A stretch of DNA of 64,000 nt. Source: Glycine soja (lineage: Eukaryota; Streptophyta; Magnoliopsida; Fabales; Fabaceae). The stretch spans positions 38,162,176 to 38,226,175 of the forward strand of contig NC_041016.1 of NCBI RefSeq assembly GCF_004193775.1, read 5' to 3'. Shown here in pieces: positions 40,680-52,251 of this stretch. The position numbers and the translations under genes were made by a program. Position 1 is the stretch's first letter; each line of letters begins with the position of its first letter. The notes below the pieces were generated by a model. The model did not search any database. It saw only the letters and a program-made list of their open reading frames with translations, and was not told the DNA's origin.

Positions 40680-41252
40680 TTAATCTTTGGCCACCTGTGA
40701 AGGTGTTTGAGGATGCAACACAAATTTAGTGCCAAGATGGGTGAGGGTAATTTCATAAGTTAGGCCATTGTAAATTATCTTCCTATCAAATTGCCATGGC
40801 CTTCCTAAAAGAATATGTCCTGCCTCCATGGGAACTATATCACAATTAACTTCATCCTTATATGTCCCAATGGAGAAAGGTACCTTCACTTGTTGGTCAA
40901 CTATCATTTCCCCTTGCTCATTGAGCCATTGAAGTTTATAAGGTTTTGGGTGGGGAATGATAGTGAGGTTCAACTTGGAAACTAATCTTGTGCTACAACA
41001 ATTGCAACAAGATCCACTATCCATAATGAGAGAACAAGTTTTATCTAAAATTTTGCATCTTGTATGAAAGATGTTCTCTCTTTGGGATTGAGATAGATCA
41101 CAAGATTGACCTCCAAGGAGCCTTCTAACCATTAATAGGTCACCTTCTTCATGGGGGTAGACTCCCTCACTAGACTCTTCACCCCTTACTTCATCTTCAC
41201 TTCCACTAGAGGAAGGGCAAGAAGTAGTCTCCTCTTGACTACTATAAATGTC
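40680..41252 (-). CDS. Aspartic protease of element E
   Basis: Open from the gag stop at 41253 through 40680 and in the same frame as gag. After an acidic Ser/Glu linker comes CKILDKTCSLIMDSGSCCNC, with the catalytic DSG, then LQWLNEQGEMIVDQQVKVPF and ILLGRPWQFDRKIIYNG, the conserved end of plant Gypsy retropepsins. This length is normal for the domain. It is followed by a Lys-rich linker and fossil RT. Retention of an apparently good protease beside a ruined RT is notable. Confidence 0.8.
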   Translation of the reverse strand, partial: DIYSSQEETTSCPSSSGSEDEVRGEESSEGVYPHEEGDLLMVRRLLGGQSCDLSQSQRENIFHTRCKILDKTCSLIMDSGSCCNCCSTRLVSKLNLTIIPHPKPYKLQWLNEQGEMIVDQQVKVPFSIGTYKDEVNCDIVPMEAGHILLGRPWQFDRKIIYNGLTYEITLTHLGTKFVLHPQTPSQVAKD

Positions 41253-42350
41253 TTAACCCCTCATGATCATGGTTTTCTTTGTGGGGCATTGAGAGGCAAT
41301 GTGACCTGTCCCAAGACATTTGAAGCATTTAATATTGCTAGTCCTTTCTTGGGAACTAGTCTTAGGGGTGTATTTCTCTATGGTCCTACCCTTATCTTCC
41401 TTAGGTTTTGAAGCTGCATCCCCCAAAATTCCATGGGCTTGGTCCTTCCTTGGATAAGAGTGAGAGCCATAAGATTTTGAAGAAGGCTTTCTTTTAAGTT
41501 GTTGCTCCATTCTTATACAAAGTTGGACTAGCTCATCTAGGTCCCTATATGGAAGGAGTTCAACCTTGTCCCTCACTTCCATATTAAGTCCACTAAGGAA
41601 CCTAGCTATGCTTGTTCTTTCCTCTTCCCTAAGTCCAGCTCTTAAAAGGAGTAGTTCCATTTGTTGTCTATATTCTTCAACACTCATACTCCCTTGTCTA
41701 AGCCTTTGGAGCTTGTCCATAAGCTCTCTTTTATAGTAGGAGGGAATGTGCCTCTTCCTAAGGGCACTCTTAAGATCATTCCAATACTCTACTGGAGGAT
41801 CCCCATGAATCCTTCGTTCCCTAACAAGGGAAGTCCACCAATAGAGGGCATACCCTTGAAAGTTAAGGGTAGCCAATGGAACTTTTCTCTCTTCGCTAAT
41901 ATGATGGCAAGCAAAGAGTTGTTCAACCTTCATTTCCCAATCTAAGTAAGCCTCAACATTATCTTTTCCATGAAAATATGGGAGGCTAATGTTAACCTCT
42001 TGAGGCCTTCTATCCTTTTCTCTTCTTTGGAAGTGATGTTTAGTATGTGAACTATGACGCCCTCTATAATAGTCGCTAAGTTCTTCACTTAAACTCTTGT
42101 AAGAGTCATGACTACTATAGGAAGCATGTTTTTCTCTTTTCATTTCTTTCATTATTTTTCTTCTTTCTTCCTCTCTTATTTTCTCTCTTTCATCTTGACT
42201 TATTTCTTCCACTCTTTTTTTACCTTTTTCTTTTCTCTCTTGTTTTTCTTTCCACAACTTAAGGGATCTCAACTCATCTAATATCTTATACAAGGGGTCC
42301 TTAGGAGTAGAACCCTCACCATTAACACTAGATGAAGAATGAAGACTCAT
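41253..42350 (-). CDS. gag: Gag of element E
   Basis: 365 codons from MSLHSSSSVNGEGS; an upstream Met at 42437 is less likely, because D shares the second Met context. The N-terminal half is a charged Lys/Glu helix (KLWKEKQERKEKGKKRVEEI). The gag core follows: LPYFHGKDNVEAYLDWEMKV, EERKVPLATLNFQGYALYWW, YWNDLKSALRKRHIPSYYKR, QGSMSVEEYRQQMELLLLRA and FLSGLNMEVRDKVEL. Then comes a CCHC knuckle, CFKCLGTGHIASQC. The TAA at 41253-41255 is in frame with protease downstream; D has Gln at that position, so the TAA is probably a CAA-to-TAA mutation. Confidence 0.87.
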   Translation of the reverse strand: MSLHSSSSVNGEGSTPKDPLYKILDELRSLKLWKEKQERKEKGKKRVEEISQDEREKIREEERRKIMKEMKREKHASYSSHDSYKSLSEELSDYYRGRHSSHTKHHFQRREKDRRPQEVNISLPYFHGKDNVEAYLDWEMKVEQLFACHHISEERKVPLATLNFQGYALYWWTSLVRERRIHGDPPVEYWNDLKSALRKRHIPSYYKRELMDKLQRLRQGSMSVEEYRQQMELLLLRAGLREEERTSIARFLSGLNMEVRDKVELLPYRDLDELVQLCIRMEQQLKRKPSSKSYGSHSYPRKDQAHGILGDAASKPKEDKGRTIEKYTPKTSSQERTSNIKCFKCLGTGHIASQCPTKKTMIMRG

Positions 42351-44261
42351 GTTGGTTCCTAAGTTATGGTTCTTTCTTGTTGGGGGTTTGAAAAATAGGT
42401 AAAAGGAACTATGGTTGAAACTAGCAAAAATAAACACTAAAAGAGGTGTGAAAGATAAGGTAAAAACTAATTGGTAAAAGGCAAGCTACCTAGGTGGTTT
42501 GACAATGGAGGGTAAAGGAAATAAGCTATGAAAGTAAGCAAGAAATTAAAGTGCAAGAAATGCAAACTAGGCGGATCCTAAGAGTGTTTGGATGACCTCA
42601 TTTAAGGTTCCCAACAAAACACTCACTATCCTAAGGGAAAATTGCCTAAAATTATTACACACAAATGGAAGTAGGGTGACCTATTGGAGGCTCCCAACTT
42701 ACTTCCAATGAAAGGCCTTTTTGTTACAAAATTTGAAAGCAAAACAAATTGCCAATTACAAAATTACAAAAAAAAAGTCCCCAATTGTGGTGGCTATTCT
42801 ATCTTTAGTATTTCAATCAATTTGAAGTGCTTCTTAGTCCAATAGCTCTTAAGGTGGTTGGCCCCTTGCTTCTTGACTCAAATTCTTCAAGATATGGCAC
42901 CAATCCTCCTTTCCAATTCCCTATATGGCAACTCACAAGCAAGGAAACAAAGAGACAAGCAATAACCAAAGACCAAAAAATTGAAATGAAAGCTAAACCA
43001 ATAGATTTTTAACAATAAAAATTTCCAAGGATTATTCAACAATTAAAGCAATGAAAAGCACAAAAAAGCAAGCTAGGACTCAAAGAGAAACCTAGAATGG
43101 CTCTAAAGTAGAGTAGAAAAACTCGAAAAAAAAGGCTCAAGAAATCTCTAGTTTTGGCACTTTTTTTCACAATAATTTTCAATTGAAATTTCATAACTAG
43201 GGTTGGTATAAAATAGGCACCAATTATAGAACAAATTTTGAGCCAAAACAACAAGCACACTTTCCTTTCACTTTTTTTTCCTGGACACTGATTTTTCTTC
43301 CAACTTGTGCGATTTTTCTTATTTTTTCCTTTAATACAAATAGCTTGGTTCTTTTTTAATAATTTTTTTCCAGATGTCTAGAAAATTCAGTAAAACTTTC
43401 AGCTCAGAAAACGTAGTGACCAATTCCCAGTAATTTGTACAAGTTCATATGTTCAAGCTGCCAGCACCAGCGATTTCAACCTAGAAATCAAGAGTAGTGT
43501 TTATGTTGCTTAACGCTTGGATAGTTACAATTTGTGTTTGTTTATGCTCAATTATCTTGAATAACACAATTTAAGAGAGATTAAGACTTGTTTTGATCCA
43601 CAAATCCAGCCACAACTCAGCACCACAATTCAACTTCATCATAGGCATCATGTAGGAAACTTAGAAAACAAAAAAAAGTTCAAGAACAAGACTACTTCTA
43701 GGAATTGATTTATAGCATGTTATGAACTAAATAACATGCATGAATTAGACTCAAAATTCAAAATTTAGGCTAAGAATGACAAGAATACATGAACAAATGT
43801 ATCTAGAATTCAATCAACAAAATAAAAATTCAACACAAACTTAGAACATAATGTGACAATTACTATGACTAAACATGACTCTAAGACAACATGGATTAAG
43901 TGATTTACACTTAGATTTTTGTGTTTTTTTTCTAATCAATATTTTGGAAGAAAATTTAGATCTAGGTTTCAGCTCAAGAATATTATGAATGAAAAATGAT
44001 AGAACCTAAAATGAACACAAAAACAAGATTCAAGAGTAGATCTACAAAATTTGAACCCTAGAAATGCAAGAACAAGTGTAGATCTAAGATTTAATCGGTT
44101 TATTTTTTTATAATCTACTCTAAACAGAACCAAACCACAAGAAAATGGAGGATATACATGGAGAATAAGATGAAGAACAAGGAATTAAAGAGAATTCACC
44201 GAACAAAAAGATAGAGGAAGCTAAAGAACATCACCTAGATGAAGATGCTCTTGATACCACA
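42351..44261 (-). other. Element E long 5' leader and PBS
   Basis: A 1.9-kb untranslated region between 5' LTR and gag without credible coding. Next to the LTR the sense strand reads TGTGGTATCAAGAGC (44247-44261), like the initiator tRNA-Met PBS but with an extra A inside. Counterparts of this leader are at 47790-49706 (D) and 60862-61479 (G). Confidence 0.7.
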
Positions 44262-45232
44262 TGATGTAAGCTCCATTGGAGCTTGTAGGCCTAGGATCTT
44301 CTTCATCAATGGATTCCTTTGCTTCTTGGAATATGAATGGCAGCGGAATGGAGAAAGGAAGAGAGAGAGGAGACGCCACTTCAAGGAGAAGATGAGTCTA
44401 GAAGAAGCTCACCACCATAGGAGGCCATGGATTAGAGCTTGGAGGAAGAAGGAGATGAATGAGGGGAGAGGGAGAGAAGAGCACGAAATTTTGTGCTCTA
44501 AATGAGCTTTGAAATCTGAAGTTTAATATTCAAATGATCAAAGTTGAAAAAAAATGCACACACATGACCTCTATTTATAGCCTAAGTGTCACACAAAATT
44601 GGAGGGAAATTTGAATTTCAATTCAAATTTCACTTGAATTTGAAATTGAATTTGTGGAGCCAAACTTTGGAGCCAAAATTTCACAAATTATGATTAGTGA
44701 ATTTTAGTTATGGTTTAGCCCACTAATCCAAGATCAATTCCAAGATTCTCCACTAAGTGTGCTTAGGTGTCATGAGGCATGTAAAGCATGAAGGGCATGC
44801 ACAAAGTGTGACTATATGATGTTGCAATGGGGTGTAGTAAGGAAATGCTCACCTCCCCTTCTAAAATTTAATTGGATTGGGCTTCTACCAATTCAATTAA
44901 TTTTATTTCCAACCACACACAAATATTCACCTAGTTCATGTGAAATTACAAAACTACCCCTTATACAAAAACTAGTCTAGGTGCCCAAAATACAAGGGCT
45001 GAAAAATCCTATATTTCTAGGGTACCCTACCTACAATATGGAGCCCTAAATACAAGGATCAAATATAATGACATCCTAGTCTAATATGTACAAAGATAAG
45101 TGGGCTCATACTTAGCCCATGGGCCCGAAATCTACCCTAAGGCTCATGAGAATCCTAGGGCCTTCTCTTGCATCTTTGGTCCAATCTTCTTGGAGTCTTC
45201 TATCCAATGCCCTTGGGGGTAGGATTGCATCA
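44262..45232 (-). repeat. Element E 5' LTR
   Basis: 971 bp, nearly collinear with 38821-39773; GGCGC follows on the plus strand. Confidence 0.88.
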
Positions 45233-45343
45233 GGCGCTTCTTCTCACATCTGCACACGTGGGCCTATAGCCTACTCCAAAACTCCCGCGGTTTTCCTTGA
45301 ATTCTACCAAGTTGGCCATTCCATCGTTGTTCCGTCCTAAACC
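45233..45343 (-). other. Short element J remnant between E and C
   Basis: A 111-bp island of J (protease-RT spacer), bounded by the GGCGC duplication of E and the AAACC duplication of C (45339-45343). It shows that both elements struck the same part of J within about 100 bp. Confidence 0.75.
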
Positions 45344-46912
45344 TGTGGAAGCAATGACTTGCAAGATTATTTTGATGATGCCAAAGAATCAAGAGTTAAG
45401 AAAGTTCCAAAGAATCAGGCTTCAAGAATCAAGTCTCAAAGAATCAAGATTCAAGAACAATTAAGTTTCAAAATTCAAGATTCAAGAACAATCAAGATCA
45501 AGATTCAAGAGAAGTTGATTTCAAGATTCAAGAGAAGAAATCGAGAAGCAATAGTCAAGACTTCACAAGGGAAGTATTTTTTTCAAAATATCCAAACATA
45601 GCACATATTTGTTTTTCAAAAGAGTTTTCTCAAAAATTTTCTGAGTTACCAGAGTATTTACTCTGGTAATCGATTACCAGTTTCATGTAATCGATTACTA
45701 GTGACCAAATTTGATTTCAAAATGGTTTTAACTGATTTGCGACGTTCCAAAATATTTTTCAAATAGTGTAATCGATTAGACTATATTGGTAATCGATTAC
45801 CAGTGTATTTGAACGTTGGAATTCCAATCCAATTGTGAAGAGTCACAACTTTTCATAAAATGCATTGTGTAATCGATTACATGATTATGGTAATCGATTA
45901 CCAGTGATAAATTTTGAATAAAAGGTCAAAATTTGTAACTCTTGACATGATTTGCTCAAGGTTATAACTCTTCCAATTGTTTTCTTGACCAGACATGAAG
46001 AGTCTATAAAAGTAAGACCTTGACTTGCATTCAATAGAACTTTTACAACTCTTTAACAATATTTGAGAAACTTCTAAGAATTCCTTTCTACTCATCTCTC
46101 TTCTTGTTCTTCCTTTGCCAAAAAGCTTTCTAAGTTTTGTTTTTCAGCAAGTGAAAATTCTGCAAAAACAAAAGTGTGCTATCTTTTCTTCTCTTCTCCC
46201 TTTGCCAAAAGAATAGAAGGACTAATCGCCTGAATTCTTTTGTGTCTCTCTTCTCCCTTTGCCAAAAGAATAGAAGGATGAATCGCCTGAATTCTTTTGT
46301 GTCTCCCTTCTCTCTTTCCAAGAGAATTCAAAGGACTAACCGCCTGAGAATTCTTTTGATTCTTCCCTTCCCCTTAAACAAAAGATTTCAAAGGACTAAC
46401 CGCCTGAGAATTCTTTGTCCTAACACATTGGAGGGTACATCCTTTATGGCACAAGTAGAGGGTACATCTACTTGGGTTGTTATACTGAGAACAAGAGAGG
46501 GTACATCTCTTGTGGATCAGTTCAAGTAGAGGGTATATCCACTTGGTTGTTTAAAGAGAACAAGGGAGGGTACATCCCTTGTGGATCTTTGGCTTCTAAA
46601 GGATTTTATAAGGTTGAAAGAAATATCAAGAATCGTTGGTTGCTTGGGGACTGGATGTAGGCACGGGTTGTTGCCGAACCAGTATAAATCTTGTGTTTTT
46701 CTTCTTCTTCCCTACACTCTTTAATTTCCGGTGTGTACTTTTAATTGCCGCTATAGTTTTGGTTAAGTTATTGTTCTTTACTTTCTTAACTTAGTAGTAA
46801 AAGCCCAATTGAATCTAGTAACATCAAGAAGGATAAATTTTAATTAGTCAAGGCACATTAATAATTAATTCAACCCCCCTTCTTAATTATTCTGAGGCCA
46901 CTTGATCCAACA
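45344..46912 (+). repeat. Element C 5' LTR (1,569 bp)
   Basis: TGTGGAAGCAATGACTTGC...GATCCAACA. Parts: TCAAGAATC-type repeats (45405-45560), palindromes (45662-45903), TATA box TATAAAAG (46005-46012), hairpin array 1 (46205-46420) and hairpin array 2 (46424-46582), then the GGGGACTGG...AACCAGTATAAA block (46645-46687). Its U3 differs from B's but the arrays are shared. Confidence 0.88.
46205..46582 (+). repeat. Hairpin arrays 1 and 2 in element C 5' LTR
   Basis: Array 1 stems: CAAAAGAAT/ATTCTTTTG twice, AAGAGAATTC/GAATTCTTTT and an imperfect ACAAAAGATTTC/GAATTCTTTG. Array 2 has the five GGGTACA-type loops in the same order as in B, with CAAGT(A)GA/TCCACTTG as the fourth stem in place of CTAGTGGA/TCCACTAG. 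Confidence 0.82.
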
Positions 46913-46914
46913 AG

Positions 46915-46926
46915 TGGTATCAGAGC
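46915..46926 (+). other. Primer-binding site of element C
   Basis: TGGTATCAGAGC, two bases after the 5' LTR end, the same as in M (initiator tRNA-Met). Confidence 0.85.
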
Positions 46927-46973
46927 AAGTATCTTGAGAAAAGTTTCACAACTTCAAGATTCATGGCCTCCTC

Positions 46974-47789
46974 TGATGCAACTCCAAGTAGATTGGGCTA
47001 GAGATCCAAGGGAAGGCCCGAGGGTTCTCATGAGTCTTAGGGTAGATTTCGAGCTTATGGGCTAAGTATGAGCCCGATTATCTTTGTAAATATTAGAATA
47101 GGTTTTTCCTTCGTCTGGGCCTTGTATTTTGGCCATTCTATTGAGTAGTCTTTGTAGTAAGGACTTTTTTTTTTGTATTTTCATGTTTTTTTTGCCATGG
47201 GTGAGCTTAGCTATTATAGGGGGTGTGTAGGAGGTAAGCTTAGCTATTAGAGAGGTATGTGTAGCTAAGCTCTAGCTTCTTTAGGAATCTTCTCAAGGAA
47301 GCTTCTCAAGGAGGTGAGCTTAGTTATTAGAGGGGTGTGTGTAGCTAAGCTCTAGCTTCTCAAGGAAGTTTTCTCAAAGAAGCTTCTCAAGGAAGTTTTC
47401 TCAAGAAAGCTTCTCAAGGAAGCTACCTAGTCTATAAATAGAAGAATGTGTAACACTTGTTGTAAATTTGATGAATGAGAGTCTTGTGAGACATAACTCA
47501 AAGTTCAACTTCTCTCTCTTTTTCTTCCTTCAATTTCGTGCTCCCCCTCTCTCTTTCTCTCCCTCTTTCTTTTCCTCCATTGAAGCATCCTCTCCAAGCT
47601 TCTTATCCCAGTCTCATCTTGGTGGTGAAGCTCCTTCTTCCAAGGCTTATTCCCTAGTGGATGGCGCCGCCTCTTACCTCTTCTCCTTTGTCTTCCGCTG
47701 CATCTCCATGGTGGAAAATCGCCATTAAAGGACCTCATTGAAGCTCAAAGATCCAGCCTCCATAGAAGCTCCACAAGCAAGTTCCATCA
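46974..47789 (+). repeat. Element D 5' LTR
   Basis: 816 bp. It has AGCTTCTCAAGGAAG-type short repeats (47280-47425) and a TATA box TATAAATA (47433-47440). The PBS-like sequence TGGTAATCAGAGC starts at 47792. Pairs with 51383-52251. Confidence 0.87.
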
Positions 47790-49706
47790 AGTGGTAATCA
47801 GAGCATAAGAGCTTCAAGTAGGTGCTCCTTAAACCTCCATTAATTTTTTGCTTTACCTTCTCTTCCATTGTTGTTTCTTCATTTTTTCTCCATGTATCTC
47901 CTCACATGTCTTGTGCTAAATGTTTTTAACATGATTCTTTAGAGTTTCCACCAATTAAACTTGCTATAGAAGCTAGATTTGATTTTCTATGGTTAAAATT
48001 TCTTGTTCTTGTTCTTGAACCATGAATTGTGTTGAGTTTAGGTTCCTTTGAGTTTTGTCTTGTTATTTTTTGTGGCTGAAACCTAAATCATAAAATTCTT
48101 ACAAAAATATTAAAGTAGAAGAAAACCTCAAAAATCTAGAGTGACTTGTTCACCTATTGTAGTTTTGTCATAGAAGTCATGTCTAGTCATGAAACTTGTC
48201 ACATAAGATTTCTTATGTTGTGCTGAATTTTATTTTCTTGTTTCTGTGTCTAACTCATTTGTTCATGAGTGTATGAAATTCTTTTAGCCTATTATTTGAT
48301 TTGAGTCAAATCTTTCATGTTAATTAGTCCTTAACATGTTCATGCAAAATTCTTAGAGAGTCTTTGATTGTGAACCTTTTCTTGAACTTTTAGGTTTCCT
48401 TATGATTGTGTCTATTGTGAATTTGAGTTTTGGTGATTGAATTGCTGGCTGAAATGTTGATCCTAAGTGAATATTGAACTCCTAAAACTATGGTAAACAA
48501 TACTAGTGAGTTCAACATACATAGGAAGGTTGAAAGTAAGCCCAAGGCAATCAATATACCATGCTTAAAAAACAAAATCGCTGGTGCTGGAAGCTTGGAC
48601 ATACAAACTTGTAAAAATTACTGAGAATTGGTTACTTTGAATTTTGAGCTGAAATTTTTACTGACTTTTCTAGACATCTGAAAAAAAGTTATAAAAAAAG
48701 AACTAAGTGATTTGGATAAAAGTAAAAAATACGAAAAATCATACAAGTTGGCAGGAAAATCAGTATCCAGAAAAAAAAAGGTGAAAGGGGAAGTGTGCTT
48801 GTTGTTTTGGCTCAAAATTTATTCTATAATTGGTGCCTATGTTATACCAATCTTAGTTCCGAAATTTCAATTGAAAATTACTATGAAATCAAGTGCCAAA
48901 GCTAGAGGTTTGTTGAGTCTTTTTTTTTTTTGTAGTTTTTTTACTCTACTCTAGAGCCATTCTAAGTTTCTCTTTGAGTCCTAGCTTGCTTCTATGTCCT
49001 TTTCATTGCTTTAATTGTTGAGTAATCCTTAAAAAATTGTCTTGTTAAAAATCCATTGGTTTAGATTTCATTTCATTTTTTTTTGGTCTTTGGTTATTGC
49101 TTGTCTCTTTGTTTCCTTGTTTGTGGGTTGCCATATAGGGAATTGGAAGGAGGATTGGTGCCATCCCTTGAAGAATTTGAGTCAAGAAGAAAGGGGCCAA
49201 CCACCTTAAGAGCTATTGGACTAAGAATATCTCCAAATTTAGTGAATCACCAAAGAGAGAACAACCACCAAAATTGAGGACCGTTTTGTAATTTTGTAAT
49301 TTGCAATTTACTTACCTTCATTGCTTTCAAGTTTTGTAACAAAAAGGCCTTTCATTGGAAGTGTGTTGGGAGCCTCCAATAGGTTACCAAACTTCCATTT
49401 GTGTGTAATAATTTTAGGCAATTTTTCCTTAGGTTAGTGAGTATTTTGTTGGGAACCTTGAATGTGGTCATCCAAACACTCTTAGCATTCGCCTAGTTTA
49501 AATTTCTTGCTTACTTTCATAGCTTATTTCCTTTACCTTCCATTGTCAAACCGCCTAGATAGCTTTCCTTTTACCAATTAGTTTTTTTTTTTACCTTATC
49601 TTTCACACCTCTTTTAGTGTTTATTTTGGCTACTTTCAACCATAGTTTCTTTTACCTTTTTGTTTTCAAACCTCCAACAAGAAAGAACCACAACTTAGGA
49701 ACCAAC
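47790..49706 (+). other. Element D 5' leader
   Basis: 1.9 kb between PBS and gag without credible coding. It is recognisably the counterpart (about 80% by eye over parts such as 48590-49330) of E's leader at 42351-44261. Confidence 0.7.
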
Positions 49707-50729
49707 ATGAGTCATCATTCATCTAGTGTTAATGGCGAGGGTACTAGTCATAAAGACCCTTTATCTAGAATCTTATATGAGTTGATTTCCCTCAAGTTAT
49801 GGAAAGAAAAACAAGAGAGAAAAGAAAAAGGGAAAAAAAGAGTGGAAGAAATAAGTCAAGATGAAAGAAAGAAAATAAGAGAGGAAGAAAGAAGAAAAAT
49901 AATGAAAGAAATGAAAAGAGAAAAACATGCCTCCTATAGTAGTCATAACTCTTGCAAGAGCCTAAGTGAAGAACTTCGTGACTATTACGAAGGAAGGCAT
50001 AGGTCACATCTTAGACCTCACTCCCATAGAAGAGAAAAGGAAATAAAGCCTCAAGAGGCTAACATTAACCTCTCATACTTCCATGGAAAGGACAATGTAG
50101 AGGCTAACTTAGATTGGGAAATAAGGGTAGAGCAACAACTTAAAAGCAAGTCTACTTCAAAATCTTATGGCTCTCACTCTTATCCAAAGAAAGACCAAGG
50201 TCAAGGCATCTTAGGGGTGACACCTTCTAAGCCCAAAGATGATAAGGGGAAGACAATAGAAAAGCAAGCCCCTGAGGCTAGTATGCAAGAGAAAACTAGC
50301 TCTATAAAGTGCTTTAAATGTCTTGCAAGAGGACACATTACTTCTCAATGCCCCACCACAAAAACCATGATTATGAGGGGCCAAGACATTTATAGTAGCC
50401 AAGATGAGGCTACTACTTCACCTTCCTCTAGTGAAAGTGAAGAAGCAAAAGGGGAAGAATCTAGTGAAGAAATCTACCCCCAAGAAGAAGGACAACCATT
50501 AGTGGTTAAAGAGAAGTGTAAGGAGGTAAGTGTCTCCTCCAAGAGTTTAGCTAAGAAGGAAACTCATTTTACAATAAAGACAAACATTAAAGAAACGTTC
50601 CCTCTTAGACAACCTCCACATTTTCTCTTTTGTAAAAAGACACTTGCTAGCATTGCCACACCTCTTGGGCTTGAGTTTATTCCTCAAGTAAAAAAGTTGT
50701 TGGATAAGGGTTTGGTTCGCAAGAGCTAA
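49707..50729 (+). pseudogene. gag: Deleted gag fused to fossil RT in element D
   Basis: Starts MSHHSSSVNGEG. It keeps the charged Lys/Glu N-terminus and LSYFHGKDNVEANLDWEIRV, then jumps from VEQ to QLKSKSTSKSYG, omitting the central capsid part seen in E. The knuckle CFKCLARGHITSQC is present. The frame then continues through an acidic linker straight into the start of RT (LGLEFIPQVKKLLDKGLVRK) with no protease. It is a single open frame of 341 codons because both deletions are in frame. Capsid function is unlikely. Confidence 0.8.
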
Positions 50730-51382
50730 AATCCTTGTGCTTTGTTGGTGCCCAAAATAGGTATTATTAGGCACCAAGTCCCTAAAATAGGTGGTATGAT
50801 GAATGTTTTGAGTGGTGCAACCCTCTTTTGTAAAATCACTCGTACACCTAACATCTTCATGGTGTGTGTACATAGGGACCCATTAGGTAGGTTTGTTCTT
50901 ATTTTTAGTTTCAATACAGACTTAGGTACTCATATGGGATACCTTAGGTTTCTCATACTTTTTGGTAGGAATAATCAATATGAAAATACAGAAGAAGGTA
51001 TGTTTTATTGCGTTACTTTTCTTAATTTTTCAAATAGTGATCAAGGGGTTCCCATGAACCCTAAGAGAATAAAGGTCATTCCTGAGTGGTCCACTCCACC
51101 AACTATAAGAAAAATTTGGGGCTTCCATGACTTAACAAACTTTTACCAAAGGTTTGTCCCATATTTTTCTATACTTGTAGCACCACTCATTGAGGTGGTA
51201 AGAAACCATGTTCCTTCATGGGAAGATGCCCAGGAAATGGGTTTTCAGACCTTACCTTACTTCAACATACCGAACACCACTAATACATATGTTTTTGTTC
51301 TTTTTACAGGTGTTGAGGGAAGGAGCCCAGAGTATGAAGAACCTCGGGATTTGAGGTCAAATCCTTTCCAAGGTGGAGGGAA
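50730..51382 (+). pseudogene. pol: Fossil reverse transcriptase of element D, and PPT
   Basis: After the TAA at 50727-50729 the frame 50742-51416 reads NVLSGATLFCKI, IFMVCVHRDPLGRFVLIF, NPKRIKVIPEWSTPPTIRKI and NFYQRFVPYFSILVAPLIEV, the same abbreviated order as in E. The catalytic YFDD is absent. The stretch ends in AGGTGGAGGGAA, the PPT, at 51382. Confidence 0.8.
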
Positions 51383-52251
51383 TGATGCAATCCTACCCCA
51401 CAAGGGAATTGGGTAGAAGACTCCAAGTAGATTGGGCTAGAGATCCAAGGGAAGGCCCGAGGGTTCTCATGAGCCTTAGGGTATATTTCGAGCCCATGGG
51501 CTAAGTATGAGCCCAATTATCTTTGTAAATATTAGAATTGGTTTTTCCTTCATCTGGGCCTTGTATTTTGGCCATTCTATTGAGTAGTCTTTGTAGTAAG
51601 GACTTTTTTTTGTATTTTCATGTTTTTTTGTCATGGGGTGAGCTTAGCTATTATAGGGGTGTGTAGCTAAGCTCTAGCTTCTCATCTCAATGAGGTAAGC
51701 TTAGCTATTAGAGAGGTATGTGTAGCTAAGCTCTAGCTTCTTTAGGAATCTTCTCAAGGAAGCTTCTCAAGGAGGTGAGCTTAGTTATTAGAGGGGTGTG
51801 TGTAGCTAAGCTCTAGCTTCTCAAGGAAGTTTTCTCAAAGAAGCTTCTCAAGGAAGTTTTCTCAAGAAAGCTTCTCAAGGAAGCTACCTAGTCTATAAAT
51901 AGAAGAATGTGTAACACTTGTTGTAACTTTGATGAATGAGAGTCTTGTGAGACATAACTCAAAGTTCAACTTCTCTCTCTTTTTCTTCCTTAAATTTCGT
52001 GCTCCCCCCTCTCTCTTTCTCTCCCTCTTTCTTTTCCTCCATTGAAGCATCCTCTCCAAGCTTCTTATCCCAGACTCATCTGGGTGGTGAAGCTCATTCT
52101 TCCAAGGCTTATTCCCTAGTGGATGGCGCCGCCTCTTACCTCTTCTCCTTTGTCTTCCGCTGCATCTCCATGGTGGAAAATCACCATTAAAGGACCTCAT
52201 TGAAGCTCAAAGATCCAGCCTCCATAGAAGCTCCACAAGCAAGCTTTATCA
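51383..52251 (+). repeat. Element D 3' LTR
   Basis: 869 bp, with the full TGATGCAATCCTACCCC start that the 5' copy has lost. It ends AAGCTTTATCA, followed by TCCTC. Confidence 0.88.

Larger units (their letters stand above)
38821..45232 (-). mobile_element. Element E: gag-protease Gypsy element with fossil RT (non-autonomous)
   Basis: Two LTRs (3' LTR 38821-39773, 5' LTR 44262-45232), each TGATGCAATCC...GCTTACATCA in sense, and perfect GGCGC duplications (38816-38820, 45233-45237). Inside are a 1.9-kb leader, gag, protease and a short RT-derived stretch. The RT catalytic core, RNase H and integrase are absent. It is the same family as D and G. It lies in J between protease and RT. Confidence 0.9.
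46974..52251 (+). mobile_element. Element D: internally deleted Gypsy element of the E family
   Basis: LTRs 46974-47789 and 51383-52251 (TGATGCAA...CATCA) with perfect TCCTC duplications (46969-46973, 52252-52256). It contains a long leader, a gag lacking its middle, no protease, and the same fossil RT as E. The 5' LTR lacks 29 bp near its start and 24 bp near 47228 that the 3' LTR has. It is the innermost of three nested layers (J, C, D). Confidence 0.9.

Noticed and set aside
45359..45601. Lys/Gln/Ser-rich frames in the LTRs of B, C and B2 (also 16513-16732, 55646-55921, 56229-56432)
   Set aside because: They are translations of the TCAAGAATC-type low-complexity repeat in U3.
47468..47738. 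Frames on both strands at the end of D's LTRs (also 51862-52200)
   Set aside because: Present in both LTRs but shifted by indels; the sequence is U5 and PBS-proximal, and there is no protein family.
50742..51416. The 224-codon frame in D as a novel gene
   Set aside because: It aligns with abbreviated RT segments and with E's counterpart, and runs into the PPT and LTR.
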